A DNA stretch of 64,000 nt from an uncultured Halieaceae bacterium. Lineage in GTDB: Bacteria > Pseudomonadota > Gammaproteobacteria > Pseudomonadales > Halieaceae. This document shows positions 18,215 through 27,230 of this stretch, piece by piece. The notes beneath the pieces are model-generated. The model saw only the letters and a program-made list of their open reading frames with translations. It ran no database searches and was not told where the DNA came from. The position numbers were made by a program, and so were the translations under genes. The stretch is taken from contig CALJFL010000048.1 in assembly GCA_938074135.1 (NCBI GenBank), positions 88,547-152,546 on the forward strand, in the 5' to 3' direction. Each line of letters begins with the position of its first letter. The stretch's first letter is position 1.

Positions 18215-18983
18215 GGTGATCGGTAGACGGCGGCGCCGGTGTTTCCTTTTTGCGGTATTCCTCGGGCAACATATCGGCGCCCTCATCTGCAAGCGCAATC
18301 GTCGATAGGTCCAGATTCAGTTCGGGTGGTTCATCCGGGGCACAGTCTGAAAAGTCACTACCCTCGGGTGCAAGTTGGATGGACTCGGTGTCGGGTGGCG
18401 GCGGTAGTTCACCACGATCCAGCCTGGGTATCTCCTCACCGACCTCGCCCACACTCAGGTGAGAGGTATCAGGTGCAGCCGGCGCTGGCGCAGCCTCGGT
18501 GGACAATCTGGCGCCCGTCTCGGCCAGATCCAGCATCGACGTGTCGACCTCCACCGCGGTGACAATCGGCTTTTCCTCGGGTCTGAGCACATCGCTGCCA
18601 GCGGGTGCGAGGTCAAAACCAGGGTCGGGGATTGTCGGTTCTGTCGAGCCGGAGGCGACGGCTGCGATACGTTCGGCGGCACTCATTGCTGGCGCCGGTG
18701 GCGGCGTTGCGGCAGCGGTTGAAGGCGCCTGCTCCGCAGTCGGTGAGGGGGCGTCGGCTGTACGAATCAGCGGTTTGGCCCCGGCCTTCTTCATGGCTTC
18801 TTGATACTTGAGCGCAGTGGCCTTGTCGCAGTCGCGCTTGATCATCTGTGGTTGGCCGCTGAACAGTTTGTCCAGGGTGACGTCGTCGGCTTTAAACAGG
18901 CGGCCCAGTTGCTGGCGGACACTGGCGATATCATGGCCTTCCAGTACCGTGCCGGCGTAGTAAATGTTGTAGCGCACTTCCAT
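18201..18983 (-). CDS. Uncharacterised protein with repeat-bearing acidic tail
   Basis: A 260-residue protein I do not recognise by name. Residues 1-70 form a compact, probably folded domain (RYNIYYAGTVLEGHDIASV, then DKLFSGQPQMIKRDCDKATA). The rest is low-complexity, Pro/Ala/Glu-rich and presumably disordered. It carries a degenerate motif repeated at least four times: LAPAGSDVL, LAETGARLS, LAPEGSDF and LADEGADML, with DTSHLS/STDHLS segments between. The ATG at 18983 is favoured because GGGGG lies 5 bp upstream; a GTG directly before it is also possible. Its stop overlaps the histidine-kinase end by 14 bp. No signal peptide or membrane segment is seen. Confidence 0.8.
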   Translation of the reverse strand: MEVRYNIYYAGTVLEGHDIASVRQQLGRLFKADDVTLDKLFSGQPQMIKRDCDKATALKYQEAMKKAGAKPLIRTADAPSPTAEQAPSTAAATPPPAPAMSAAERIAAVASGSTEPTIPDPGFDLAPAGSDVLRPEEKPIVTAVEVDTSMLDLAETGARLSTEAAPAPAAPDTSHLSVGEVGEEIPRLDRGELPPPPDTESIQLAPEGSDFSDCAPDEPPELNLDLSTIALADEGADMLPEEYRKKETPAPPSTDHLSLE

Positions 18984-19106
18984 CACGGCCCCCTTTGCTA
19001 CCCGTTGGCACAGTATAGGCCCGCTGGGTGATCAGACCAAGCCGCACCTGCAAGATTGATCTGGTACCATAAGCGGCTTGTTCCCAATTCGATCCATAAT
19101 CGTGGT

Positions 19107-20156
19107 ATGAGTGATCGCGTACCGACACAGTTTGTCACGACCCTGCTGCGCATGGTGGGTGACCGCGGTTATGATTTCAGCGGCATCCTTGCCGACGCGG
19201 GGCTAGACTTCAATCCCCTGCAGCCGCAGGAAGCGGGGTATCGCGCTGAGATCAGCGCCATGCAATATTCCCGTGTCTACCAGCATGTACTGCATCTGTT
19301 GCAGGATGAGACCTTCGGGGTCACCGGCAGCGAGCTGGTAGCGCCCGGTGCGTTCCGCATGATGTGTTATTGCATCATATCCTGCGACAACCTCGGACAG
19401 GCCATTGGTCGCGCTTCTGAGTTCTATCGCACTTTCTTCGACGAGCGCAGTCAGCTGTTTGCGAACTTTTCAGAACAGTATGCACGTGTCGGATATCGCA
19501 CCATTGACCGCGGCAGGCAGCCTCAGGTGGCGGCCGCCGATGCCTATGGACTGTCTATGTGGCACCGTTTTTTTGGCTGGTTGTGTGGTCGCCCCATTGA
19601 GCTGAAACGGGTGGACTTCTCAGGGGTCGAACCTGAAAGGCTGGAAAAATATGAGAAGCTGTTTGGTTGCCCTCTGTACTTCAATCAGGCCAATGATCTT
19701 TTGTATTTCGACAGTGCCTGTCTCGCCTGGCCAGTGGTGCATACCGAGCACTCGCTACGTGAGTTTTTGCGGACAGCGCCCTACCAGTTGCTGATTATGG
19801 AAAATGACCCCAATGGCAATAATTTGTCAGCCCAGGTCAAGGCGATGATCGGACACGATTTCAGTGAGGGCTTCCCCAGCTTCGACACCATAAGCAGCGC
19901 GCTCAACATGTCGGCGCCGACGCTGCGTCGTCGGCTTAAGCGGGAGGGGACTACCTTTCAGCAGTTGAAAGATGATGCGCGCTGTGAGGCGGCCAAGCTC
20001 TGCCTTGATAGGCCCGAACTGTCGATTAATGAAGTCGCACTGCAGATGGGTTTCACTGACCCCAGCGCCTTTCACCGCTCGTTCAAGAAATGGACTGCAC
20101 AGACACCGGGACAGTTCCGAGCCAGCCGCCGTAGAAACGATAACCGCAGTGGCTGA
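19107..20156 (+). CDS. AraC-family transcriptional regulator
   Basis: A 349-residue regulator. The N-terminal about 190 residues match the arabinose-binding-like ligand domain found in OruR/ArgR-type regulators. The C-terminal double helix-turn-helix includes ISSALNMSAPTLRRRLKREGTTFQQLKDDARC and INEVALQMGFTDPSAFHRSFKKWTAQTPGQFR. The ATG at 19107 is chosen over one 17 codons upstream because MSDRVPTQF matches the usual start. Ligand and targets are unknown; nothing else in the neighbourhood is divergent from it except the uncharacterised gene to its left. Confidence 0.93.
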   Translation: MSDRVPTQFVTTLLRMVGDRGYDFSGILADAGLDFNPLQPQEAGYRAEISAMQYSRVYQHVLHLLQDETFGVTGSELVAPGAFRMMCYCIISCDNLGQAIGRASEFYRTFFDERSQLFANFSEQYARVGYRTIDRGRQPQVAAADAYGLSMWHRFFGWLCGRPIELKRVDFSGVEPERLEKYEKLFGCPLYFNQANDLLYFDSACLAWPVVHTEHSLREFLRTAPYQLLIMENDPNGNNLSAQVKAMIGHDFSEGFPSFDTISSALNMSAPTLRRRLKREGTTFQQLKDDARCEAAKLCLDRPELSINEVALQMGFTDPSAFHRSFKKWTAQTPGQFRASRRRNDNRSG

Positions 20157-20173
20157 GTAGCCAACCGAAGGTG

Positions 20174-20200
20174 TTGCTGCAGTCCGCCCTCGGTTATACT
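20174..20200 (+). promoter_or_regulatory. Candidate promoter of bolA-trhO
   Basis: TTGCTG (20174-20179) and TATACT (20195-20200), 15 bp apart, lie 26 bp before the bolA ATG. The -10 element is good; the spacer is short. Confidence 0.4.
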
Positions 20201-20226
20201 CTCGCCCCGATTTTTTGGAGGTCTTT

Positions 20227-20550
20227 ATGTCAGTTCAGGAACAGATAGAACAGCGTCTTACCGAACTTCTGGCGCCTGTTTTTTTGGAGGTTATCAATGA
20301 AAGCAGTCAGCACAATGTGCCACCAAATTCAGAAACACATTTTAAGGTAGTTGCCGTCAGCGATGCTTTCGAAAGCAAACGTCAGGTTGCTCGTCATCAG
20401 ACGATTTACGCGGCATTGGCGGATCAGTTGCAGGGCCCGGTGCATGCACTTGCCCTGCATACCTATACGCCAGCGGAGTGGCAGTCGCGTGAAGGTGCGG
20501 CACCCGAGTCGCCGGATTGTCTGGGTGGTAGCAAGCAGGAGTCGGCATGA
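20227..20550 (+). CDS. bolA: BolA-family protein
   Basis: A 107-residue BolA-like protein with the class II KH-like fold: the [25 protein letters not shown] segment and a helix ending in [13 protein letters not shown]. BolA proteins pair with monothiol glutaredoxins around [2Fe-2S] clusters and affect cell morphology and stress gene expression. The conserved His of HALALHTY fits a cluster or metal ligand. GGAGG at 20217-20221 sets the ATG at 20227. The stop overlaps trhO by 4 bp (ATGA). Confidence 0.93.
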   Translation: MSVQEQIEQRLTELLAPVFLEVINESSQHNVPPNSETHFKVVAVSDAFESKRQVARHQTIYAALADQLQGPVHALALHTYTPAEWQSREGAAPESPDCLGGSKQESA

Positions 20551-21518
20551 GTGAATCAGATCGCTGCGACGTGGTGGTCGCAGCTCTGTACAAATTCGTC
20601 AGTCTGGAAGATTACCAGGCGCTGCGGGAACCTCTGCTCGACACCTGTCTTAAGGCCGGTACCCGGGGTACATTGCTTTTGGCCCGGGAAGGCATCAACG
20701 GAACAATAGCCGGAACCCGAGAGGCCATCGATACCGTGCTGGCCTTTCTGCGCAGCGATAAACGCCTGGAGGGTCTCGAACACAAGGAGTCCTTCGACGA
20801 CCATATGCCGTTTTATCGCATGAAGGTGAAGCTCAAAAAGGAGATCGTCACCATGGGGGTTGAGGCGATCGACCCCAACGAAGCGGTTGGCACTTACGTG
20901 GAGCCTCGTGACTGGAACGCACTGGTGAATGATCCCGAGGTGGTCCTGATCGACACTCGCAATGATTATGAATACGGTATTGGCAGTTTCCGCGGTGCCC
21001 TCGATCCGCAGACCACGACATTTCGGGAGTTCCCCGCCTATGTTCGGGAGAACCTTGATCCGGCGCGGCATAAGAAGGTTGCCATGTTCTGCACGGGTGG
21101 TATCCGTTGTGAAAAAGCCTCTGCATTCATGCTAAGAGAAGGTTTTGAGGAGGTCTACCATTTGCAGGGTGGCATCCTGAAATACCTCGAAGAGATCCCG
21201 GAACAGGAGAGCACCTGGGAGGGTGAATGCTTCGTTTTCGATAATCGGGTGGCGGTTAACCACAAGCTGGAAAAGGGCCACTACGATCAATGCTACGGTT
21301 GCCGTCACCCCATCACTGAGGCGGATAAACTGTCGGACAAGTATCAAAAAGGCGTTTGCTGTCCTCGCTGTTATCAATCCCTGAGCGAAGATCAAAAAGA
21401 CCGTTTTGCGGAGCGTCAAAAACAAATTGAACTGGCCGCCGCCAGGGGTGAAGTTCATGTTGGCGCGGCACCGCCCGCGCGCCAGGACCCAAGGCCCGGT
21501 CAGGCAGACGGTTACTGA
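20547..21518 (+). CDS. trhO: tRNA uridine-34 hydroxylase TrhO (rhodanese-like)
   Basis: A 323-residue TrhO/YceA protein, which makes 5-hydroxyuridine at the wobble position of several tRNAs using oxygen. The N-terminal acylphosphatase-like domain (to about residue 100) precedes a rhodanese domain whose loop is CTGGIRC (182-188) with the essential first Cys. A Cys-rich C-terminal region (CYGC, CCPRC) is typical of the longer members. It is coupled to bolA by a 4-bp overlap. Confidence 0.95.
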   Translation: MSESDRCDVVVAALYKFVSLEDYQALREPLLDTCLKAGTRGTLLLAREGINGTIAGTREAIDTVLAFLRSDKRLEGLEHKESFDDHMPFYRMKVKLKKEIVTMGVEAIDPNEAVGTYVEPRDWNALVNDPEVVLIDTRNDYEYGIGSFRGALDPQTTTFREFPAYVRENLDPARHKKVAMFCTGGIRCEKASAFMLREGFEEVYHLQGGILKYLEEIPEQESTWEGECFVFDNRVAVNHKLEKGHYDQCYGCRHPITEADKLSDKYQKGVCCPRCYQSLSEDQKDRFAERQKQIELAAARGEVHVGAAPPARQDPRPGQADGY

Positions 21519-21543
21519 ACCTGAATAGGTGGAGAAAGGCGCG

Positions 21544-23163
21544 ATGGTGACCTGCGGGGAAAAGCTGGTACAGCTGTTGGAAGGCTACGGAGTGGACACG
21601 GTATTTGGTATACCGGGCAATCACACTGTCGAGCTGTATCGTGGACTGGCGGGCAGTGGGCTGCGCCACGTTTCGCCGCGTCACGAGCAGGGGGCGGGCT
21701 TCATGGCCGATGGCTACGCGCGAGCCACCGGGCGACCGGGTGTCTGTTTCCTGATTAGTGGACCGGGGTTGACCAACGCGCTTACCCCGATGATGCAAGC
21801 CCTGGCCGACTCCGTACCAATGCTGGTCATATCTGCGGTGGCTGCACGCCATCAGCTAGGCATGGGGGAGGGTCATTTGCACGAGTTGCCCGACCAACGT
21901 GCACTGGCTAGCCAATGCAGCCGTTTCAGTCATACATTGATGCGCGCGGATGAGTTGCCCAAAGTGCTGGCCCGGGCATTTGCGGTGTTCGACAGCGAGC
22001 GACCCGGTCCTGTCCATATTGAAATTCCCCTGGACGTTATCACATCTGACGCCAGTCACCTTGAGGTTGAGCCCTGGCCGTCAGTGGCTCCCCCGGGCCC
22101 TGCGATGGCTGCGCTGCACGAGGCGGCTGCAATGCTGAGCGCGGCAAGCAAGCCGGTGATGATTGTTGGCGGCGGCGCCGCCGGCGCCGCGGACGAGGTG
22201 TTGCAGGTTGCCGAGCACCTGGACATGCCGGTAGTCAATACGGTTAATGCCAAGGGCACGCTACCTGCGGGGCATGCACTGGCCGTGGGCAGTAGCCCCA
22301 GCATCGGTGCAGTCCGGCAGATCCTGCTGGAATCCGATCTTGTGCTTGCCCTGGGCACAGAGTTTGGCGAAACCGATTTTGATATGTTATTTGCGGGCGA
22401 TCTTGTCTTGTCGTGCCCGCTGATACGGGTTGATATTGACGCCAGGCAGTTGTGCAGGAACCAGCGGCCAACGCTGGCGATACACGCCGATAGCGGCGAA
22501 TGTCTGCGCCAGTTATTGCCACTGCTGGGTTCGACAGTCACTCACGACGGCCAGGCCAGGGTCCGGGCGGTAAAGGCGGCCTTGCCCGCCGAGGTTCACT
22601 ATCACTCGCAGTTCCAGGACTTTTTCGAATTGCTGCAGGCCACATTGCCAGAGTTGGTGCTGGTGGGAGATTCGACTCTGCCTACCTACTATGCGGTCTG
22701 GCAGTACGAAGCCAGCGCACCGCGACGCTATTTTCATTCGGCCACGGGTGGCGGGACTCTGGGCTACGCCATACCCGCAGCCTTGGGGGCAAAACTGGCC
22801 CTGCCGGACAGTCCGGTTGTCGCCCTGATTGGCGACGGCTCAGCGCAGTTCACTTTCTCTGAGTTGGCTGCGGGCGCTGCCGCGGGTGTCGCCGTTGCCG
22901 TTATTATCTGGAATAACGCCGGCTACAGTGAGATAGAGCAGGGTATGCTCGCTGCGGGTATTACGCCGGTCGGCGTCGATATTGCGGCACCTGATTTCGT
23001 CGAGGCTGCCAGCGCACTGGGCTGTGCAGCAGCGCGCGTCACTACGCCTGAATCGCTTCGTCAGGCGCTGCTCGACAGCCAGTCACGCAGTGTACCTACG
23101 GTTATCGAGGTATTGCAGAAGGATTTTATCAGCCTGCCCGCCGGCGGGTGGTACCGCGACTGA
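21544..23163 (+). CDS. ThDP-dependent enzyme, 5-guanidino-2-oxopentanoate decarboxylase-like
   Basis: A 539-residue thiamine-diphosphate enzyme of the acetolactate-synthase/decarboxylase fold with three domains. GNHTVELYRGLAGSGLRHVSPRHEQGAGFMADGYAR includes the cofactor-activating Glu. The C-terminal ThDP/Mg motif runs from GDGSAQF to WNNAGY. The opening GIPGNHTVELYRG and SPRHEQGAGFMADGYAR closely recall AruI of the arginine transaminase pathway; no aruH partner is in the window, so the substrate is unconfirmed. The ATG at 21544 follows GGAGAAAGG closely; a GTG at 21529 is less likely. It lies 25 bp after trhO and may belong to that operon. Confidence 0.85.
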   Translation: MVTCGEKLVQLLEGYGVDTVFGIPGNHTVELYRGLAGSGLRHVSPRHEQGAGFMADGYARATGRPGVCFLISGPGLTNALTPMMQALADSVPMLVISAVAARHQLGMGEGHLHELPDQRALASQCSRFSHTLMRADELPKVLARAFAVFDSERPGPVHIEIPLDVITSDASHLEVEPWPSVAPPGPAMAALHEAAAMLSAASKPVMIVGGGAAGAADEVLQVAEHLDMPVVNTVNAKGTLPAGHALAVGSSPSIGAVRQILLESDLVLALGTEFGETDFDMLFAGDLVLSCPLIRVDIDARQLCRNQRPTLAIHADSGECLRQLLPLLGSTVTHDGQARVRAVKAALPAEVHYHSQFQDFFELLQATLPELVLVGDSTLPTYYAVWQYEASAPRRYFHSATGGGTLGYAIPAALGAKLALPDSPVVALIGDGSAQFTFSELAAGAAAGVAVAVIIWNNAGYSEIEQGMLAAGITPVGVDIAAPDFVEAASALGCAAARVTTPESLRQALLDSQSRSVPTVIEVLQKDFISLPAGGWYRD

Positions 23164-23166
23164 CCT

Positions 23167-23961
23167 TCAGCGCAGGTAGTTGTTCAGGAACGTGCGGAAT
23201 CGGGCGATGGGAACAAAGGTACTGGTCCCTTCGCCATTACCCTCGGAGATAACCCCGGCCAGATAGACGGCCCCGTCAGCGTGGTAAAGCACCACCGGGC
23301 CACCTGATGCGCCTTTGTAAGCCTGGCAGTTGGTGTGGGCACTGGCGCGTTGAACGTCGTCCAGCTGTCGGCAATTTTCATGATAGGTCAGCGCCTGGCC
23401 CGATCGGCCCAGACCGTCGTCTCGGGAATAGCCCGCCATCACCAGTGCTGAGCTTGCAGCTGCATTATTGGCCGGGCCAATAGTCACTGCTGACGATGGT
23501 GAAAAAGCCACCGGTTCCACCAGCCTCAGTATGGCCCAGTCTGCGTTCATGCTGCCGCCGTCAACCAGTGCCCGCGCCTCCCGTACTTCCGGTTGCGGAT
23601 TGAGGTTGGGCAAACTGAAAGTGATTCTCATGCTGAGGTCGCGGTAGTACTCCAGGCAGTGCCACGCGGTGACAATGTGTTGCGCCTCCCGGGTGCCCTG
23701 GCGACTAACCAGCGTCGCGCTGCAATTCTCTCGGTGATGCACCCGCCGGCCCTGTTCATACTTGAAGCCCGGTACATCCAGTCGTCCAACCATTTGCAGC
23801 CATGCCGGAGAGCTGGCGGAATAGGTCAGTCGTGCCTCTGGCGTCGGTTCCGCGAGTTGGGCGTCAGCTGGCAGCAGCCACAGGAACAGAAACAGGGCCG
23901 ACAGCTCGCTGCGAGGTTGGCCAGGGTTTTGGCGGCCGTGGAATAATCTGGTAGCTGGCAT
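23167..23961 (-). CDS. Secreted trypsin-like serine protease
   Basis: A 264-residue S1-fold protease. The catalytic triad is visible: His in IVTAWHCLEY (TAWHC for the usual TAAHC), Asp in NADWAILRL and Ser in YKGASGGPVV. A hydrophobic run (ALFLFLWLLPADAQ) around residues 22-36 is probably the export signal, preceded by about 20 polar residues, so the true start may be further in than the ATG used. Extra Cys residues fit disulfides in the periplasm or outside. It converges on the ThDP-enzyme gene, 3 bp away. Confidence 0.9.
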   Translation of the reverse strand: MPATRLFHGRQNPGQPRSELSALFLFLWLLPADAQLAEPTPEARLTYSASSPAWLQMVGRLDVPGFKYEQGRRVHHRENCSATLVSRQGTREAQHIVTAWHCLEYYRDLSMRITFSLPNLNPQPEVREARALVDGGSMNADWAILRLVEPVAFSPSSAVTIGPANNAAASSALVMAGYSRDDGLGRSGQALTYHENCRQLDDVQRASAHTNCQAYKGASGGPVVLYHADGAVYLAGVISEGNGEGTSTFVPIARFRTFLNNYLR

Positions 23962-24081
23962 AACAGTTTGGTCGATTCTTTTTTGCGCCGACTTGGCGGC
24001 GTCTCGCTGCGGCTTTAGGATGGGGCCCGATACTAGGTGAAATTACCAGCGGCGGCAAAGACCTGCCACAGGGGATAACGA

Positions 24082-24945
24082 ATGCATCACGGTAAAGACA
24101 GGGTTGTAGTAGTGACCGGAGCCAGTCGCGGCGCCGGCAGGGGAATAGCGCTGGCACTGGGCGCCAGCGGGGCCACCGTTTATGTGACGGGCCGCAGCGA
24201 ACAGGAGGGCGTGGCGGCGTTGCCGGGGACTATTGGTGCGACTGCGCAGGAAGTCACAGATGCCGGTGGCCGCGGCATTGCTGTGTATTGTGATCACAGT
24301 GATGATCAACAGGTCGCGGCCCTGTTTGAGCAGGTTCGCCGCGACCATGGTCGCCTGGACATACTGGTGAACAATGCCACGGCGCTGCACGACGCCCTGA
24401 CCGACACCGGCCCCTTCTGGGAGAAGCCTCTGGCGCTCACCGATATCTGGGATGTCGGTATGCGCTCTTACTACACGGCGAGTTGGTATGCCGCACCGTT
24501 ATTGCTGGCCAATGGGGGCGGGCTGGTGGTCAACAGTTCCTCCTTCGGTGGCCGTATTTACATGCATGGCCCAGCCTATGGTGCCGGCAAAGCGGCCGTC
24601 GACAAGATGGCCCACGATATGGCCTATGACTTTCGTCCCCATCATGTGGCCGTTGTCTCGATCTGGATGGGCCTGTTACTGACCGAACGGACGCGCATGG
24701 TCATGGAGGCTGAGCCAGAGAAATACGCCGATCTGGCGGCGACCTCGGAACATCCGGAGTTTACCGGGCGGGTCATCCAGGCATTGGCAGATGATCCCGA
24801 TATGATGCAGCGCAGTGGTAAGGTCTGGATCGGCGCCGAACTCGCCCTGGAGTATGGGGTGACTGATATCAATGGTTCCCAGCCGCCGTCGCACCGTGCT
24901 TTTTTCGGTGAAACCACAGTTTTTGGTGATGCGGTAGTGGAATAA
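24082..24945 (+). CDS. Short-chain dehydrogenase/reductase
   Basis: A 287-residue SDR. Cofactor motif TGASRGAGRG at 12-21, NNAT at 97-100, a serine cluster at 152-154 and the catalytic Tyr166-x3-Lys170. The basic residues after strand 2 (TGRSEQ) suggest NADP(H). The length and long C-terminal part resemble DHRS1-type SDRs. It lies 113 bp upstream of the HsaA-like gene, so a role in the same degradative route is possible but unproven. Confidence 0.93.
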   Translation: MHHGKDRVVVVTGASRGAGRGIALALGASGATVYVTGRSEQEGVAALPGTIGATAQEVTDAGGRGIAVYCDHSDDQQVAALFEQVRRDHGRLDILVNNATALHDALTDTGPFWEKPLALTDIWDVGMRSYYTASWYAAPLLLANGGGLVVNSSSFGGRIYMHGPAYGAGKAAVDKMAHDMAYDFRPHHVAVVSIWMGLLLTERTRMVMEAEPEKYADLAATSEHPEFTGRVIQALADDPDMMQRSGKVWIGAELALEYGVTDINGSQPPSHRAFFGETTVFGDAVVE

Positions 24946-25058
24946 GTGCATAAGAAACAATGGGTTAGAAAATACCCTAAATGAAGGATGCAGCTGCCTC
25001 GGCCCGGGGGGTTTAATTCGGTCAAAACAGTGACAGACGATCGCCTCGGAGGCCCCGC

Positions 25059-26285
25059 ATGACAATCCACCACGAGTTATCCGCCGACAACGCTGCAGCA
25101 CAGTACAGCCTTGGCTCCGCGCGGGCTGAACAGCTTATCCGCGCCGCGCGTGAGATGGGTCCGGTCCTGCGTGAGCGTGCGGCCCAGTGCAAGGCGCTGC
25201 GTCGGGTACCTGATGAGACCATTGCCGATTTCCAGGCGGCGGGCTTCTTCAAAATCCTGCAACCGGAGCAGTGGGGCGGTTATGCCATGGATCCCCAGGT
25301 GTTCTACTGTGTTGGGCTGGAGATAGCGCGACACTGCATGTCCAGCGCCTGGGTTCTGGGAGTGGTAGCCGTTCATAATTGGCAACTGGCCGTGTTCGAT
25401 GACCAGGCGGCGCAAGATGTCTGGAGCGAGGACCCTTCGGTCCTGATTTCCTCTTCGTACGCGCCCGTCGGTAAGGTGGAAGTTGTGGACGGTGGATTCC
25501 GTCTCAGCGGGCGCTGGAGTTTCTCCAGTGGCTCACAGCACTGCAAGTGGGCCTTTCTGGGCGCGGTGGTGCCGACGGCCGATGCGCCCTTTGATATGGC
25601 CAATTACCGAACCTTCCTGGTGCCAATCAGTGATTATGAAATCGTCGACAACTGGGACGTGGTCGGTTTGCAAGGGACTGGCAGTCATGACGTGGTAGTG
25701 AAAGATGCATTTGTGCCCGAGCACCGGACCCATAAATCGATGGACGGCTACCTGTGTGACAATCCGGGTAATGTTGTCAACGATGCCGCTTTATACCGAC
25801 TGCCGTTCATGCAGGTGTTTGTGCGCGCGGTCTGTACCGCCAGCCTGGGTGCCCTGCAGGGTGAACTCGATGCCTTTATTGAGCTTGCCAAGACCCGTGT
25901 CGCGGGACCTGTGAAGATGAAAGATGATCCTTTTGCGCGCAAGCTGGCCGCTGAGGTCAATGCGGCAATCGAGGAGATGAAGCTGACCATGGTCCGTAAT
26001 TTCGACGCCATGATGACCAGCAACCGGGAGGGCAAGCCGATACCGGTAGAGGATCGTGTGCGTTATCGCTACGACTCGGCAGTGGTCGCCGACCGCTGCC
26101 TTGAGTTGTCGGGCAAGATGCTCAAGGCCGCCGGCAGCAGTGGCATTCGCCACGGTAGCGAATTGCTGGCCATTCATCTCGATATTCTCGCCAGCCAGGC
26201 GCATGTGGCGAATCACTCGACGCCGTTCGCTGTCAATATGGGCGGCGTACTGTTTGGCGAAGACACCGTCGATTTTGCTATCTGA
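25059..26285 (+). CDS. HsaA-like flavin-dependent oxygenase (acyl-CoA dehydrogenase fold)
   Basis: A 408-residue protein of the acyl-CoA-dehydrogenase-like flavin monooxygenase group. LLRERAAQCKALRRVPDET-type opening, FFKILQPEQWGGYAMDP, and GRWSFSSGSQHCKWAFLGAVV in the middle domain are typical of the oxygenase components HsaA/TesA2, which hydroxylate the phenolic A ring of secosteroids using reduced flavin from a separate reductase. No reductase (HsaB) or ring-cleavage dioxygenase (HsaC) is nearby. GGAGG lies 6 bp before the ATG. It stands 26 bp upstream of the hydrolase gene, so the two form an operon. Confidence 0.85.
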   Translation: MTIHHELSADNAAAQYSLGSARAEQLIRAAREMGPVLRERAAQCKALRRVPDETIADFQAAGFFKILQPEQWGGYAMDPQVFYCVGLEIARHCMSSAWVLGVVAVHNWQLAVFDDQAAQDVWSEDPSVLISSSYAPVGKVEVVDGGFRLSGRWSFSSGSQHCKWAFLGAVVPTADAPFDMANYRTFLVPISDYEIVDNWDVVGLQGTGSHDVVVKDAFVPEHRTHKSMDGYLCDNPGNVVNDAALYRLPFMQVFVRAVCTASLGALQGELDAFIELAKTRVAGPVKMKDDPFARKLAAEVNAAIEEMKLTMVRNFDAMMTSNREGKPIPVEDRVRYRYDSAVVADRCLELSGKMLKAAGSSGIRHGSELLAIHLDILASQAHVANHSTPFAVNMGGVLFGEDTVDFAI

Positions 26286-26311
26286 TTAACGAAGACTGGA
26301 AATCTAAGGCT

Positions 26312-27145
26312 ATGGCAATGATAGGTGTTCTCCCCGAGGGTAAATACGCCGACTGCGCGAACGGGTATCGCATACACTACCTCGACGAAGGGACTGGCGA
26401 GGTCGTGGTTTTTCTCCACGGGTCAGGACCGGGCGCCAGTGGCCACAGCAATTTCAAGGGTAACTATCCGTTACTGGTGGAAGCTGGTTATCGCTGTGTT
26501 ATTCCCGATCTAATCGGCTATGGTTTTTCTGACAAGCCCAACGACAGGGATCACCCGCTGTCATTTTTTGTCGAGTGCGTTAAACAGACCCTGGACATTG
26601 CGGGTGTTCAACGCTGTACGGTGGTCGGTAATTCCCTGGGAGGCGCGATCGCCATCGGCCTGGCGCTGGATTACCCGGAGCTGGTCGATAAGCTTGTGCT
26701 GATGGCTCCCGGTGGTCTTAGCGAGATGCCTGAATACCAGCAAATGGCGGGTATGCAGAAGATGTTTCAGGTCTTTGGTTCCGGCCAGGAGGTCACTCCC
26801 GAAGTCATGAAGGATCTCTTTGCCACCAGCCTGATGTACGACCCCGCTCATGCCACTGATGAACTGGTGGCCGAGCGGATGCAGATCATGAAGATCATGA
26901 ACGGGCACGTGATGGCCACCATGCAGGTCCCGGTGCTGACCGAAAGGCTTGCGGAGCTGAATTGCCCGGTACTGGGCTTCTGGGGTCTCAACGAAAACAT
27001 GATGCCCGAGAGCGGTATGTTGGCGCTGGCCCATAATACGAACCAACTGCGCCTCATCCTGGTCTCCGAGTGCGGGCATTGGGTCATGGTTGAGCACGAG
27101 GCCATGTTCAACCGGGCCTGCCTGGACTTCCTGCAAAACGACTGA
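26312..27145 (+). CDS. Alpha/beta hydrolase, HsaD/TesD-like C-C bond hydrolase
   Basis: A 277-residue alpha/beta hydrolase resembling meta-cleavage-product hydrolases. The oxyanion loop is HGSGPGASGHSNF (36-48), the nucleophile Ser108 lies in GNSLGGA, and the catalytic His in SECGHW. The acid position, usually Asp in a GRDD-type turn, appears as Glu in GLNENM, an unusual but possible substitution. In steroid degradation this enzyme hydrolyses the cleaved A ring after HsaA and HsaC; here only the HsaA-like partner is adjacent. Confidence 0.85.
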   Translation: MAMIGVLPEGKYADCANGYRIHYLDEGTGEVVVFLHGSGPGASGHSNFKGNYPLLVEAGYRCVIPDLIGYGFSDKPNDRDHPLSFFVECVKQTLDIAGVQRCTVVGNSLGGAIAIGLALDYPELVDKLVLMAPGGLSEMPEYQQMAGMQKMFQVFGSGQEVTPEVMKDLFATSLMYDPAHATDELVAERMQIMKIMNGHVMATMQVPVLTERLAELNCPVLGFWGLNENMMPESGMLALAHNTNQLRLILVSECGHWVMVEHEAMFNRACLDFLQND

Positions 27146-27163
27146 GCCCAGTTTGCAACAAGG

Positions 27164-27191
27164 TTGACTCCGGTGGTGTCTGCGCTACCGT
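27164..27191 (+). promoter_or_regulatory. Candidate promoter of the GST operon
   Basis: TTGACT (27164-27169) and TACCGT (27186-27191) with a 16-bp spacer lie 39 bp upstream of the GST start codon. The -35 is good and the -10 weak. Confidence 0.4.
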
Positions 27192-27230
27192 GGAGCCTCT
27201 AACAGGCTTATAAACCTCGAGGAGTCTCCC

